Shown: positions 30,073 through 38,533, counted from the first letter of the stretch. The stretch: 64,000 nucleotides of DNA from Chthonobacter albigriseus (GCF_013839445.1 NZ_JACDIT010000001.1:574126-638125); one strand, 5' to 3'. Program-made: numbers and translations. Notes: generated by a model from the letters alone, not told the origin.

Positions 30073-30954
30073 ATGTCCAAGCTGCGCGTCGTCTTCCAGG
30101 GGGAACCAGGGGCCAATTCCCATCTCGCGGCACTGGCGGTGTTTCCAGACGGCGAGGCGATCCCCTGCCCGACCTTCGAGGACTGCTTCGCGGCACTGGA
30201 AGGCGGCGGCGCCGACCTCGGGATGATCCCGATCGAGAACTCGGTCGCCGGCCGGGTGGCCGACATCCACCACCTGCTGCCGACGTCGTCGCTGCACATC
30301 ATCGGCGAGCATTTCGAGCCGATCCATCACCAGCTGATGGGTCTCAAGGGCACCCGGCTTTCCGATCTCAAGTCTGTGCAGAGCCACGTGCAGGCGCTCG
30401 GTCAGTGCCGCCAGACGCTGCGTTCGCTCGGGCTTGCAGCGGTGATCGGCGCGGATACGGCGGGTTCCGCCCGGCAGATCGCCGAGCGCGGCGATCCGTC
30501 GGTCGGCGCGCTCGCCTCGCGGCTTGCCGCCGAGATCTACGGGCTCGACATCCTGAAGGAGGACTGCGAAGACGCCGCGCACAACACCACGCGTTTCGTC
30601 ATCCTGTCTCCGGAGGCCCGACCGGCGCCCGCGCAAGGCACGCCGACGATCACCAGCTTCGTGTTCCGCGTCCGCAACATGCCCGCCGCGCTCTACAAGG
30701 CGCTCGGCGGCTTCGCGACGAACGGCGTCAACATGACCAAGCTGGAGAGCTATCAGCTGGAGGGGCAGTTCTACGCGTCGCAGTTCTATGCCGACGTCGA
30801 GGGCCATCCGGAGGACCAGCCGCTGAAGTTCGCGCTGGAGGAACTGGCGTTCTTCAGCCACGAGGTCCGCATCCTCGGCACCTATCCGGCCGACCCGTTC
30901 CGCGAGAAGATCCGCGAGCCCGAGGCGGAAAAGGGCCTCAGGCCGGCGGAATGA
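30073..30954 (+). CDS. pheA: Prephenate dehydratase
   Basis: A 293-residue enzyme that converts prephenate to phenylpyruvate in phenylalanine synthesis. The catalytic domain (about 5-185) shows 'VFQGEPGANSHLAAL', 'DLGMIPIENSVAGRV' and 'AEDAAHNTTRFVIL'-like text with the conserved TRF; the ACT regulatory domain follows (about 195-280, 'TSFVFRVRNMPAALYKAL', 'KLESYQLEGQFYASQFYAD'), which binds phenylalanine in the family. No chorismate mutase domain is fused. The TGA stop and the TCA of the convergent nudC gene abut in the palindrome TGATCA. Confidence 0.95.
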   Translation: MSKLRVVFQGEPGANSHLAALAVFPDGEAIPCPTFEDCFAALEGGGADLGMIPIENSVAGRVADIHHLLPTSSLHIIGEHFEPIHHQLMGLKGTRLSDLKSVQSHVQALGQCRQTLRSLGLAAVIGADTAGSARQIAERGDPSVGALASRLAAEIYGLDILKEDCEDAAHNTTRFVILSPEARPAPAQGTPTITSFVFRVRNMPAALYKALGGFATNGVNMTKLESYQLEGQFYASQFYADVEGHPEDQPLKFALEELAFFSHEVRILGTYPADPFREKIREPEAEKGLRPAE

Positions 30955-31872
30955 TCAGCCCTCGGCCCAGTGGCCGATCAGGCTGCGGGCGATCGCAAGT
31001 TTCGGCGGGCAGAAAAGACCGTCCGGATGCTGTCCGGCGAGCATGGACAGAACCTCGTCGCGGGGGAACCAGCGGCAGTCCTCCAGCTCGTCGCGGTCGA
31101 TGACGATCTCGGTACTCTCGGCGGTGCCGATACAGCCGATCATCAGCGACGAGGGGAAGGGCCAGGGCTGGCTGGAATGGTAATCCACCCGGCCGACGCG
31201 GATGCCGGCCTCCTCGTAAGTTTCCCGGCGAACCGCGTCCTCGATCGTCTCCCCCGGTTCCAGGAACCCGGCGAGACAGGAATAGCTGCCCGGCTTGAAG
31301 CGGGGCTGGCGGCCGAGGAGGCAGCGGTCGCCGTCAACCGACAGCATGATCACCACCGGGTCGACGCGCGGGAAATGCTGCGCCTGGCAATGGGCGCAGT
31401 CGCGCCGGTAGCCTGCCTGGGAGGGAACCGTCGCGCGGCCGCAGTTGGCGCAGAAGCCATGCCGCTGGTGCCAGGCGAGCAACGAGCGGCCCTGCGCCAC
31501 GGGACCGTAGAGGTCGTCGTCGACCTCGCCCTCCAGCGCGAGGCTGCGGAGGTCGGTGACCACGAGTTCGTCGGCCGGTTCGCCAGGCAGCAAGGCCGCA
31601 AAGCGCGGCGCCCCGTCGGGCATCCAGCCGAGCAGCACGCTTTCATGGAGGTCGGCGCCGAGACGCTTCGCGCGCGCCAGATCGAACACGGCCGGGGAGG
31701 CGGTCGTCGGATCGAGGACGATCCGGTCGTCGACATAGAGGAAGGCGCCGGCTCGCACATCGGCCAACGCATCGGCCATCACCGACGGGTCGCCTCGTTT
31801 CTCAGACCGGCGATCGAGCGGGTTCACCGAGAAGCCGTTGCGGCTGGACGCATCTCGAAAGCTGTCCGTCAT
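30955..31872 (-). CDS. nudC: NAD(+) diphosphatase (Nudix)
   Basis: A 305-residue NADH pyrophosphatase/RNA deNADding enzyme. It has the zinc ribbon 'FCANCGRATV'...'DCAHC' (CxxC-x-CxxC), the full Nudix box 'GFLEPGETIEDAVRRE'...'EEAG', and the NudC-specific 'SQPWPFPSSLM' after it. The ATG at 31872 begins 'MTDSFRDASS'; the frame continues far upstream inside the HIT gene but that is not coding. It starts 11 bases after the HIT gene and is probably in an operon with it and the MATE gene. Confidence 0.93.
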   Translation of the reverse strand: MTDSFRDASSRNGFSVNPLDRRSEKRGDPSVMADALADVRAGAFLYVDDRIVLDPTTASPAVFDLARAKRLGADLHESVLLGWMPDGAPRFAALLPGEPADELVVTDLRSLALEGEVDDDLYGPVAQGRSLLAWHQRHGFCANCGRATVPSQAGYRRDCAHCQAQHFPRVDPVVIMLSVDGDRCLLGRQPRFKPGSYSCLAGFLEPGETIEDAVRRETYEEAGIRVGRVDYHSSQPWPFPSSLMIGCIGTAESTEIVIDRDELEDCRWFPRDEVLSMLAGQHPDGLFCPPKLAIARSLIGHWAEG

Positions 31873-31883
31873 TCCACTTCCTC

Positions 31884-32315
31884 TCAGAAGCCGGCCGGCT
31901 TCAGGTGGCCGCCGAGGCGGGCCGCGATCCGTTCGGCCATGTCCTGCGCGGAGGCATCCGAATAGGGCCGGGCGGGCACCCTGCCCCACACCGGACCCGG
32001 CCAGGCCGGATCCGTGTCGAAACGCGCGATCACATGGACATGCAGTTGCCGGACCATGTTGCCAAGGGCCGCGACATTCAGCTTCACCGGCTCCGTCGCC
32101 GCCTTCAGGGCCGAAGAAACGATGGCGATCTCGTCCATCAGAAGCACGCGTGATTCGCGGTCGAGGTCGATCAGTTCGACGAGACCGGCCCGGCGCGGGA
32201 CCAGCACGAGCCACGGCCAGGTCGCGTCGTTCATCAGGAGAAGCCGGCAGAGCGCGAGGTCGCCGAGGACCTTGGTGTCCGCTGACAGGCGTGGATCGAG
32301 CGCGAAGTCGGGCAT
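31884..32315 (-). CDS. HIT-domain protein
   Basis: A 143-residue histidine-triad protein. The family motif is 'QLHVHVIAR', so the first His of the H-x-H-x-H triad is Gln, while the middle (nucleophile) and last His remain; this Gln form is common in one bacterial HIT subgroup. Upstream 'WPWLVLVPRRAGLVELIDL' is the usual nucleotide-binding strand. It probably hydrolyses or transfers nucleotidyl groups; the substrate is unknown. The ATG at 32315 lies 8 bases after the MATE gene stop. Confidence 0.9.
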   Translation of the reverse strand: MPDFALDPRLSADTKVLGDLALCRLLLMNDATWPWLVLVPRRAGLVELIDLDRESRVLLMDEIAIVSSALKAATEPVKLNVAALGNMVRQLHVHVIARFDTDPAWPGPVWGRVPARPYSDASAQDMAERIAARLGGHLKPAGF

Positions 32316-32323
32316 GACGGTCC

Positions 32324-33652
32324 TCAGCCGGGGAAGGTGCGGGCGGACAGGCGCGGCAAGCGGAGAGCGAGGGTGATCCCGCGCGCGCCCAAAAAGACAA
32401 GCAGCGCCAGCCATAGGCCGTGGTTGCCGAGGGTCGGCGCAGCGGCGACCACGACGACGAGGAAGATGGCGAGCGAGGCGAGCATCATGTTGCGCATCTC
32501 CTTCGACCAGGTGGCGCCGATATAGACGCCGTCCATCTGGAACGCGAGCACACCCGCGAGCGGCGTCAGGGCCGCCCAGGGAAGAAAAGTGCGAGCGGCT
32601 TCCCGGACGTCCGGGGAGGTGGTCATCAGGTCGATGATCGGCCCTCCGGCGATGAAGAAGATCGCCGAGGCCACAGTGGAGAAGACGACCCCCCAGACGA
32701 CGGTCAGGCGGACGGCGGTTGAGAACTCCGCCCGGCGGCGGGCTCCCACCGCGCGGCCGGCGAGTTGCTCGGCGGCGTTGGCGAGGCCGTCGAGAAAATA
32801 GCCGCCGATCAGGAAGAAGTTCATCAGGATGGCGTTGGCGGCCAGCACCGTGTCGCCGAATGCCGCTCCCTGGCGGGTGAACAGGGCAAAGGCGAACAGG
32901 AGTGCGAAGGACCGGATCATGATGTCACCGTTGATCCCGATCATCCGGCGGAAGGCCGCAGCTTCAAAGAGGTCCGCGATGCCCCGGCGCAGGCCCTCGC
33001 GCCCGATTGCGAGGCAGACCACCACGCCGACCAGGGCAGTGACGACCTCGCCGATCACCGTTCCCCACGCGACGCCGGCGATGCCCCACCCGAACGTCAG
33101 GCCGAGGATGATGGAGCCGGCGATGTTGATCCCGTTGAGGAGGGTCTGCAGCAGCAGGCCGAGTCCGGCCCGGCCGAGCCCGAGCACCCAGCCCAGGATG
33201 GCGTAGTTGGCGAGCGCGAAGGGGGCGGAGAGGATGCGGATGCCGAAATAGACGGCCGTCGCCTCGGCGACCGCAGGGCTCGGGGCGATGAAGCCGACGC
33301 CGGCCGACAGGATCGGCGCTTGCAGCAGCACCAGCGACACGCCCAGTCCGACGGCCAGCACCAACGCCCTCAGGAACACCAGCGACATGGCATGCCGGTC
33401 GCCTGCGCCGAGAGCCTGGGCGGTCATGCCGGTGGTGCCGGAGCGCAGGAAGTTGAAGGTGGAGAAGATCACGTCGAAGACGAGAGCGCCGACCGCTATG
33501 CCGCCCAGCAGCGCCGGGTCGCCGAGTTGGCCGACCACAGCGGTATCCACCGCTCCGAGGAGCGGCGTGGACAGGAAGGCAAGCGTCATGGGCAGCGCGA
33601 TCTTGAAGACGGCAGCGCTGTCGACGCGAAAGGCGGGGGCTGGACCATTCAT
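32324..33652 (-). CDS. MATE-family efflux transporter (DinF-like)
   Basis: A 442-residue inner-membrane protein with about twelve hydrophobic segments in two homologous halves. 'PLLGAVDTAVVGQLGDPALLG' and 'DGLANAAEQLAGRAVGARRR' are typical of the DinF branch of MATE multidrug/toxin exporters, which use proton or sodium gradients. The substrate cannot be told from sequence. The ATG at 33652 starts 'MNGPAPAFRV'. It heads the run MATE, HIT, nudC, and is divergent from the HDAC-like gene. Confidence 0.93.
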   Translation of the reverse strand: MNGPAPAFRVDSAAVFKIALPMTLAFLSTPLLGAVDTAVVGQLGDPALLGGIAVGALVFDVIFSTFNFLRSGTTGMTAQALGAGDRHAMSLVFLRALVLAVGLGVSLVLLQAPILSAGVGFIAPSPAVAEATAVYFGIRILSAPFALANYAILGWVLGLGRAGLGLLLQTLLNGINIAGSIILGLTFGWGIAGVAWGTVIGEVVTALVGVVVCLAIGREGLRRGIADLFEAAAFRRMIGINGDIMIRSFALLFAFALFTRQGAAFGDTVLAANAILMNFFLIGGYFLDGLANAAEQLAGRAVGARRRAEFSTAVRLTVVWGVVFSTVASAIFFIAGGPIIDLMTTSPDVREAARTFLPWAALTPLAGVLAFQMDGVYIGATWSKEMRNMMLASLAIFLVVVVAAAPTLGNHGLWLALLVFLGARGITLALRLPRLSARTFPG

Positions 33653-33771
33653 CGCGCCGGTGTAGCGGGGCGCGAGAACACGGGCAAGGTCGAGCGGCGC
33701 CGTTCCGGTCCGTGTCCGATCGCGGGCGAGGCTCTGGACAAACGGGCGGCCCGCGCCACACTCAGAGCGAC

Positions 33772-34671
33772 ATGCTGCCGATCGTCCATCATCCCGCCTA
33801 CCAAGCCGAGATACCCGCAGACCACCGCTTCCCGATGGGCAAGTTCGGCCGCCTCGCCGAGGTCCTGGTGGAGGAGGGAATCGTCGCGCCCGGCGGTTTC
33901 CAGGTACCCGAACTCGCCCGTCCCGAGTGGCTTCGGCTCGCCCACGCCCCCGCCTACGTGGACGCGGTGATCGAAGGCAACATGGAGCCGAGGGTGGCGC
34001 GCGAGATCGGGTTTCCGATGAACCCCAGCGTCGCCCGCCGCGCGCAGGCCGCGACGGGGGGTACTGTGCTGGCGGCCCGGCTCGCCCTGGCGCACGGCAT
34101 CGCGCTCAACACCGCCGGCGGCAGCCATCATGCTCGCCGCGAACAGGGCGCAGGGTTCTGCGTCTTCAACGACGTCGCGGTCGCGGCCTCCGTCCTGCTC
34201 GCCGAGCGGGCGGTTTCGCGGGTCCTGGTCCTCGATCTCGACGTCCACCAGGGGGACGGGACGGCGGACATCTTCGCCGGCGACGATCGGGTGGTGACAC
34301 TCTCGATCCATGCCGAGAGGAACTATCCCGTGCGCAAGATTCCCTCGTCGATCGATCTGGGTCTTGCCGACCGGCTCGGCGACAGCGGCTACCTCGACGT
34401 GCTGGACCAGATCCTGGACCGGACGATCGACGCCGCCGGTGCCGACATCGTCTTCTACAACGCCGGGGTGGATCCGCACGAGGACGACCGCCTCGGCAGG
34501 CTTGCGCTCAGTGATGCTGGCCTTGCGAGCCGCGACTACCGGGTGATGGAAGCGGTGCGGTCACGGGGACTGCCGCTCGTCGGCGTCATCGGGGGCGGCT
34601 ACGACACGGACGTCGATCGCCTTGCGAAGCGCCATGCGACGCTGCACCGGACTGCGCGCGCGTTCGCCTGA
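33772..34671 (+). CDS. Histone deacetylase-like amidohydrolase
   Basis: A 299-residue arginase/deacetylase-fold zinc enzyme. 'GGSHHARREQGAGFCVFND' holds the two catalytic His, 'VLDLDVHQGDGT' holds Asp and His zinc ligands, and 'YNAGVDPHEDDRLG' holds the third ligand. Bacterial relatives deacetylate acetylpolyamines, acetoin precursors or lysine; which applies here is not known. The ATG at 33772 begins 'MLPIVHHPAYQAEIP', the usual start; a GTG/ATG upstream would overlap the MATE promoter. Confidence 0.92.
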   Translation: MLPIVHHPAYQAEIPADHRFPMGKFGRLAEVLVEEGIVAPGGFQVPELARPEWLRLAHAPAYVDAVIEGNMEPRVAREIGFPMNPSVARRAQAATGGTVLAARLALAHGIALNTAGGSHHARREQGAGFCVFNDVAVAASVLLAERAVSRVLVLDLDVHQGDGTADIFAGDDRVVTLSIHAERNYPVRKIPSSIDLGLADRLGDSGYLDVLDQILDRTIDAAGADIVFYNAGVDPHEDDRLGRLALSDAGLASRDYRVMEAVRSRGLPLVGVIGGGYDTDVDRLAKRHATLHRTARAFA

Positions 34672-34680
34672 TCCGGGTGA

Positions 34681-34962
34681 TCAGGGGCCGCGCGCAGATC
34701 CCGCCTTGAAGAGCCGGGAGAGCAGCCAGAGCGGCACGACGATCACGGCGCCGAGCAGGAAGTAGCGGAGCACCTTGTCGATCGCCTCGAAGCCCATGCT
34801 GTAGATGCGACGGACCATGTCGAAGATGCTGTCGATGATGTCGTAGGGCTCCAGGCCGAGTGCGGCCATGACAACGCCGACGATGAAGGACAGGAAGACG
34901 AGGCGAACCAGGACCCGGAGAGGCGAGTCGCCGAGAAAGCGGGTGACGGCGTTCGAGGACAT
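34681..34962 (-). CDS. DUF6460 small membrane protein
   Basis: A 93-residue protein with two membrane segments ('VLVRLVFLSFIVGVVMAALG' and 'VLRYFLLGAVIVVPLWLLSR') separated by a polar loop with conserved 'DIIDSIFDMVRRIYSMGFEA'. The N-terminal 'FLGDSPLRV' is the family hallmark in rhizobial genomes. The ATG at 34962 has GGAG five bases upstream; a GTG two codons earlier is the alternative. Function unknown. It ends 10 bases from the end of the convergent HDAC-like gene. Confidence 0.85.
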   Translation of the reverse strand: MSSNAVTRFLGDSPLRVLVRLVFLSFIVGVVMAALGLEPYDIIDSIFDMVRRIYSMGFEAIDKVLRYFLLGAVIVVPLWLLSRLFKAGSARGP

Positions 34963-35033
34963 GGACACTCCGGTTCGGTCAGACGCACGAGCCAGACATA
35001 GTCACGAGGGTGGGCCTCCCGCAAGGGTGGCGA

Positions 35034-35426
35034 TCAGTTCAGCACCCGCTCGACGTCGGGCATGTCGAGGGAAAAGGCCGGGATCTCCACGTCGAACAGC
35101 TCGCCGAGTTCGGTCACCATCCGGTAGGTGCCGACCATGATGCCGGTGGGCGTGGAGAGCGGGCAACCGCTGGTGTATTCGAAGCGGCCGCCCGGCCGGA
35201 TGGTCGGCTGCAGGCCCACCACGCCGCGTCCGGCGACTTCGCGGCGGATGCCGTGGCCGTCGGTGATCAGCCACCGGCGGGAGAGAAGCTGGACGGTGAT
35301 CGGTCCGCCGTTCTCGATAAGGACGTGGTACGACCACACGTAGTGCGCACCGTCCGGGTTCGATTCCTGCGGCAGATAGGCGGGCGTGACGGATACGGCG
35401 ATGTCGCGGGTGACGGCTCGGAACAT
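35034..35426 (-). CDS. apaG: ApaG protein
   Basis: A 130-residue fibronectin III-like protein. 'VSVTPAYLPQESNPD', 'YVWSYHVLIENGGP', 'LLSRRWLITDGHG' and the core 'FEYTSGCPLSTPTGIMVGTY' match ApaG closely, and the length is the family norm. ApaG has been linked to Co2+/Mg2+ resistance, but its molecular role is not settled. The ATG at 35426 has GAGAGG upstream. It lies about 70 bases before the DUF6460 gene on the same strand. Confidence 0.95.
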   Translation of the reverse strand: MFRAVTRDIAVSVTPAYLPQESNPDGAHYVWSYHVLIENGGPITVQLLSRRWLITDGHGIRREVAGRGVVGLQPTIRPGGRFEYTSGCPLSTPTGIMVGTYRMVTELGELFDVEIPAFSLDMPDVERVLN

Positions 35427-35617
35427 GACCTCTCCTTCGTTCGCGCCGGCATTTTTCGATCGCAGAGTGGACCCGATCCGATGCCGTGGGCAAGCCGGTC
35501 ACGAACACTTCGCTGCCAATTCGACAAGACTGGCGCAGACGTGATGCGAGGGGCTATTTCGCCGAGCCGAGGCTGCGGCTAGGAAGACCGTAGCCGGCCT
35601 TTCCTTTGCGTGATGCC

Positions 35618-36223
35618 ATGTTCGATGCTCGGATCCGCCCTCTCATCGACCCGCCGCTCGACCGGATCGGGCTCTCTCTCGCCGCGCGCGGCTGGACGGC
35701 GGACCAGGTCACGATCGTCGGGTTCGGCGTCGGTGTGTTGGCAGCCGGGGCGATCGCGCTCGGTTGGTTTCTCGCCGCCTTTCTCCTGATCGGCCTCAAC
35801 CGTCTGGCGGACGGGGTCGACGGGGCGATCGCCCGGGCGGTGGGGCGGACCGACCGCGGCGGGTTCCTGGACATTTCGCTGGATTTCACGTTCTACGGCC
35901 TGGTGCCGCTCGGCTTTGCCGTGGTCGACCCGCCGGCGAACGGCCTTCCGGCCGCATTGCTGCTCGCCGCGTTCTATATCAACGGGGCGGCGTTCCTGGC
36001 CTTCGCGGCCTTGGCCGAGAAGCGCGGACTGAAGACCGAGGCGCAGGGGCGCAAGTCGCTCTACTATCTCGCCGGGATCGCCGAGGGCGCGGAAACCATC
36101 GCAGTCTTCGCCGCGATGTGCCTGTTCCCCACGTGGTTTCCCGCCCTGGCGGTCGGCTTTGCCGCGCTGACGGCCGCATCCGCGGCGGCACGGATCATCG
36201 CGGGCGCGTCGGCCCTGCGATGA
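35618..36223 (+). CDS. CDP-alcohol phosphatidyltransferase family protein
   Basis: A 201-residue membrane enzyme with about five hydrophobic segments. The catalytic motif D-x2-D-G-x2-A-R-x7-G-x3-D-x3-D is complete, as 'DGVDGAIAR...GGFLDISLD' at about 66-92. It transfers a phosphatidyl or phospho group from CDP-alcohol to an alcohol acceptor in lipid synthesis; the acceptor is unknown. The ATG at 35618 is chosen over a TTG at 35606. It ends 18 bases from the end of the convergent metZ gene. Confidence 0.9.
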   Translation: MFDARIRPLIDPPLDRIGLSLAARGWTADQVTIVGFGVGVLAAGAIALGWFLAAFLLIGLNRLADGVDGAIARAVGRTDRGGFLDISLDFTFYGLVPLGFAVVDPPANGLPAALLLAAFYINGAAFLAFAALAEKRGLKTEAQGRKSLYYLAGIAEGAETIAVFAAMCLFPTWFPALAVGFAALTAASAAARIIAGASALR

Positions 36224-36241
36224 TCCGCCGATGGCAAACGC

Positions 36242-37456
36242 CTATTCCGCCGCCAGACGGGCACTTCCGGCGCCGTTGAGGGCTGTCGTGAGGTCGCCGA
36301 TCAGGTCACCCGGGTATTCCAGGCCGACGGACAAACGCAGCAGGCCCGGGCTGATGCCGAGTTCCAGCCGCGCGTCTTCGGAAAGGCGCTGGTGCGTGGT
36401 GGTCGACGGATGGGTGACGAGGCTTTTGGCATCGCCCAGGTTGTTGGAGATCTTGACGATCTTCAGCCCGTTGGCGGTGCGGAAGGCCGCCTCCTTGCCG
36501 CCCTTCACCTCGAAGGCGACCATGGTGGAGCCGCGGATCATCTGCTTGGCGCAGATGTCGGCCTGCGGGTGGTCGGGGCTTCCCGGGTAGATCACGCGAC
36601 CGACGGCGGGATGGTCGCGCAGCGCGGCGGCGATCTGCTCGGCGGTGGAGGTCTGCCGCTCGACGCGCAGCGACAGCGTCTCCAGACCCTTGAGGAGCAC
36701 CCAGGCGTTGAACGGCGACAGGGAGGGGCCGGTCTGGCGGATGAAGACCTGGAGATACTTGTCCAGGAACTCCTTGTCGCACAGCACCACGCCGCCGAGG
36801 CAGCGGCCCTGGCCGTCGATGTGCTTGGTGGCGGAGTACACCACCACGTCGGCGCCGAGTTGCAGCGGCTTCTGCCAGATCGGCGTGGCGAAGACGTTGT
36901 CCACCACGAGCCGCGCGCCCGCCTCGTGGGCGATGTCGGCGACGGCAGCGATGTCCACCACTTCCAATGTCGGGTTGGTGGGGCTTTCCAGGAAGAAGGC
37001 CTTGGTGTTCGGCTGGACCGCCTTCTTCCAGGCGTCGAGATCACGGCCGTCGACCAGCGTCGACTGGATGCCGAAGCGGGGACAGAGGTCCTCCACGACA
37101 TAGCGGCAGGACCCGAAAAGCGCCTTGGCCGCCACGACGTGATCGCCCGCGGAGAGCTGGGACAGCATGGCCGCTGTCACCGCCGCCATGCCGGTCGCCG
37201 TGGCGCGGGCCACCTCCGCGCCTTCCATCATCGCCATGCGCTCCTCGAACATGGTGACGGTGGGGTTTGAGAACCGCGAATACTGGTAGCCCGGCGACAG
37301 GTTCAGAAACCGCGCCTCGGCCTCCTCCGCGCTCTCGTAGACATAGCCCTGGGTGAGGAACATCGCCTCGGAGGTTTCGCCGAAGGGCGAACGGAGCGTT
37401 CCGCCGTGGACGAGAGCGGTATCGGGGTGCCAGGTGCGGGACTTGTCGGCAGTCAT
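36242..37456 (-). CDS. metZ: O-succinylhomoserine sulfhydrylase
   Basis: A 404-residue PLP enzyme of the Cys/Met metabolism family that makes homocysteine from O-succinylhomoserine and sulfide. The PLP lysine lies in 'VVYSATKHIDGQGR', with 'ESPTNPTLEVVDI' before it and the substrate loop 'GYQYSRFSNPT' near the N-terminus. The ATG at 37456 begins 'MTADKSRTWHPDTALVHGG'. It stands alone behind a SAM-II riboswitch and a terminator, so expression should fall when S-adenosylmethionine is plentiful. Confidence 0.95.
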   Translation of the reverse strand: MTADKSRTWHPDTALVHGGTLRSPFGETSEAMFLTQGYVYESAEEAEARFLNLSPGYQYSRFSNPTVTMFEERMAMMEGAEVARATATGMAAVTAAMLSQLSAGDHVVAAKALFGSCRYVVEDLCPRFGIQSTLVDGRDLDAWKKAVQPNTKAFFLESPTNPTLEVVDIAAVADIAHEAGARLVVDNVFATPIWQKPLQLGADVVVYSATKHIDGQGRCLGGVVLCDKEFLDKYLQVFIRQTGPSLSPFNAWVLLKGLETLSLRVERQTSTAEQIAAALRDHPAVGRVIYPGSPDHPQADICAKQMIRGSTMVAFEVKGGKEAAFRTANGLKIVKISNNLGDAKSLVTHPSTTTHQRLSEDARLELGISPGLLRLSVGLEYPGDLIGDLTTALNGAGSARLAAE

Positions 37457-37514
37457 GGTTTGGGTTCCGGTCGGCGCCGCGCGGGCGCTTCAATCAGGCG
37501 GCACGCCGGAAAGA

Positions 37515-37550
37515 CAAAACCCCGGCGGGCGGTTCACGCCGAGCCGGGGT
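37515..37550 (-). terminator. Intrinsic terminator in the metZ leader
   Basis: On the minus strand ACCCCGGC and GCCGGGGT form an 8-base-pair stem with an inner GGCG/CGCC helix, followed by TTTTGTC. It lies between the SAM-II aptamer and the metZ start, about 60 bases before the ATG. Its left arm can pair with the last bases of the aptamer instead (GCCGGG at 37570-37575 with CCCGGC at 37543-37548). Confidence 0.8.
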
Positions 37551-37569
37551 CTCATGAGAAGACGTCCGT

Positions 37570-37631
37570 CCCGGCCTTTTAGCATCCATATTTAACGTGG
37601 CGGCAAGCCGGCCGGCTCAAAGAACCACGTG
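37570..37631 (-). promoter_or_regulatory. SAM-II riboswitch aptamer upstream of metZ
   Basis: The minus strand reads as the SAM-II consensus: P1 strand CGTGG (37625-37629), 'TTTGAG', loop CCGGCC (37610-37615), 'CTTGC', P1 closing strand CCACG (37596-37600), TTAAA (37591-37595), GCTAAAA (37577-37583), and GGCCGG (37571-37576), which pairs with the loop to form the pseudoknot. SAM-II elements are known upstream of methionine genes in alphaproteobacteria. The whole interval 37457-37949 holds only this leader and the 5' region of the cold-shock gene. Confidence 0.9.
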
Positions 37632-37949
37632 ACTTGCGGTTTAGGTGAATTGTCCCCTGCGGTCAAGCAAACCCTGCGAAAACAGCGGGATCCTGCGCTG
37701 CGGAAGGGCGGCGCGCATGCACGACCGTTGCCACCTCAGATTGATCTCCGGTTTTCTTCGCACCAAGGCCTTGTCTCATCGGACGGTCTCGACCATATTC
37801 GGATCATCGATTTGGCCAGACGATCGGCCTCGCCGCCTTTGCGCGGCGTTCTGAGCGACTTTCCCCAAAATCGGCACTCCTCCGCGACGCTGCCCTCATC
37901 CGGTGGCGGAGCAATGATTAAACGTATTCAAGACAAAGGGAAAACTCCC
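37632..37949 (+). other. Non-coding 5' region of the cold-shock gene
   Basis: About 310 bases between the metZ riboswitch and the csp start. An open frame crosses it in the csp frame but shows no recognisable protein, so it is taken as the csp promoter and long leader. Long 5' leaders are common in cold-shock genes. No clear promoter boxes or riboswitch were recognised. Confidence 0.5.
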
Positions 37950-38159
37950 ATGAACGTCGGCACCGTGAAGTGGTTCAACGCGACCAAGGGCTACGGATTC
38001 ATCCAGCCGGACAACGGCGGCCCGGACGTGTTCGTTCACGTTTCGGCTGTTGAGCGCTCCGGCCTCCAGGGCCTCGGCGAAGGCCAGAAGGTCTCCTACG
38101 AGATCGTCAAGGACCGCCGCACCGGCAAGTCCTCCGCGGACAACCTGAAGGCCGCGTAA
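37950..38159 (+). CDS. Cold-shock protein (CspA family)
   Basis: A 69-residue nucleic-acid chaperone with the five-strand cold-shock fold. RNP1 'KGYGFI' and RNP2 'VFVHV' are intact and the start '[14 protein letters not shown]' is typical. The ATG at 37950 follows AAAGGG with a gap of about ten bases. The final '[14 protein letters not shown]' is normal. A strong hairpin lies 22 bases after the stop. Confidence 0.95.
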   Translation: MNVGTVKWFNATKGYGFIQPDNGGPDVFVHVSAVERSGLQGLGEGQKVSYEIVKDRRTGKSSADNLKAA

Positions 38160-38180
38160 TCAACGCACCTCAGGCAGACC

Positions 38181-38205
38181 GGATCCGCGGCGATGCCGCG
38201 GATCC
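38181..38205. terminator. Strong hairpin between csp and the 70-residue ORF
   Basis: GGATCCGCGGC and GCCGCGGATCC form a perfect 11-base-pair stem with a three-base loop. No U-tract follows on the plus strand (CCAAGACC), so it may act as an incomplete terminator, a processing site or a 3' end stabiliser of the csp mRNA. Confidence 0.55.
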
Positions 38206-38226
38206 CAAGACCAACAGAAGAGAAAA

Positions 38227-38439
38227 ATGAAGTTCGAGTACACACCTACGGCCGTCCGCGAGACAGCGGAGGGCCTGCGTTTCCGGGTCCGTCGACTGAA
38301 CATCAGCGACCGCACCCGCCGCGACGTCAGCCACATGATCGATCGCACCTACGACTACGCCTCGCCGCGCGAACTGCGCTGGCACCTCGCGGACGTGTTC
38401 CACATGGACCCCAAGTCCGTGGACGTCAGAGCCGCCTAG
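38227..38439 (+). CDS. Conserved-looking 70-residue protein of unknown function
   Basis: I do not recognise the family. The protein is small, charged and probably soluble: an N-terminal beta-like 'MKFEYTPTAVRETAEGLRF', a basic 'RVRRLNISDRTRRDVSHMID', then 'ASPRELRWHLADVFHMDP'. The pattern suggests two helices with many Arg and His; nucleic-acid binding is possible but unproven. It begins 8-10 bases after an 'AGAAGAG' purine run and lies 67 bases after csp, separated by the strong hairpin. A hairpin terminator follows. Confidence 0.7.
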   Translation: MKFEYTPTAVRETAEGLRFRVRRLNISDRTRRDVSHMIDRTYDYASPRELRWHLADVFHMDPKSVDVRAA

Positions 38440-38444
38440 TTGAA

Positions 38445-38468
38445 ATGCCCGGTTGAGGCGCCGGGCAT
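38445..38468 (+). terminator. Hairpin terminator after the 70-residue ORF
   Basis: ATGCCCGG and CCGGGCAT form an 8-base-pair stem with an 8-base loop, followed by a short T-containing stretch (GTTCT). It begins six bases after the stop codon. Confidence 0.6.
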
Positions 38469-38533
38469 GTTCTGCGACCCTTCTCCTCAAAGCATGCGCA
38501 TAGACGCATGGAATCGGTGAGGATGGAGCGCGC

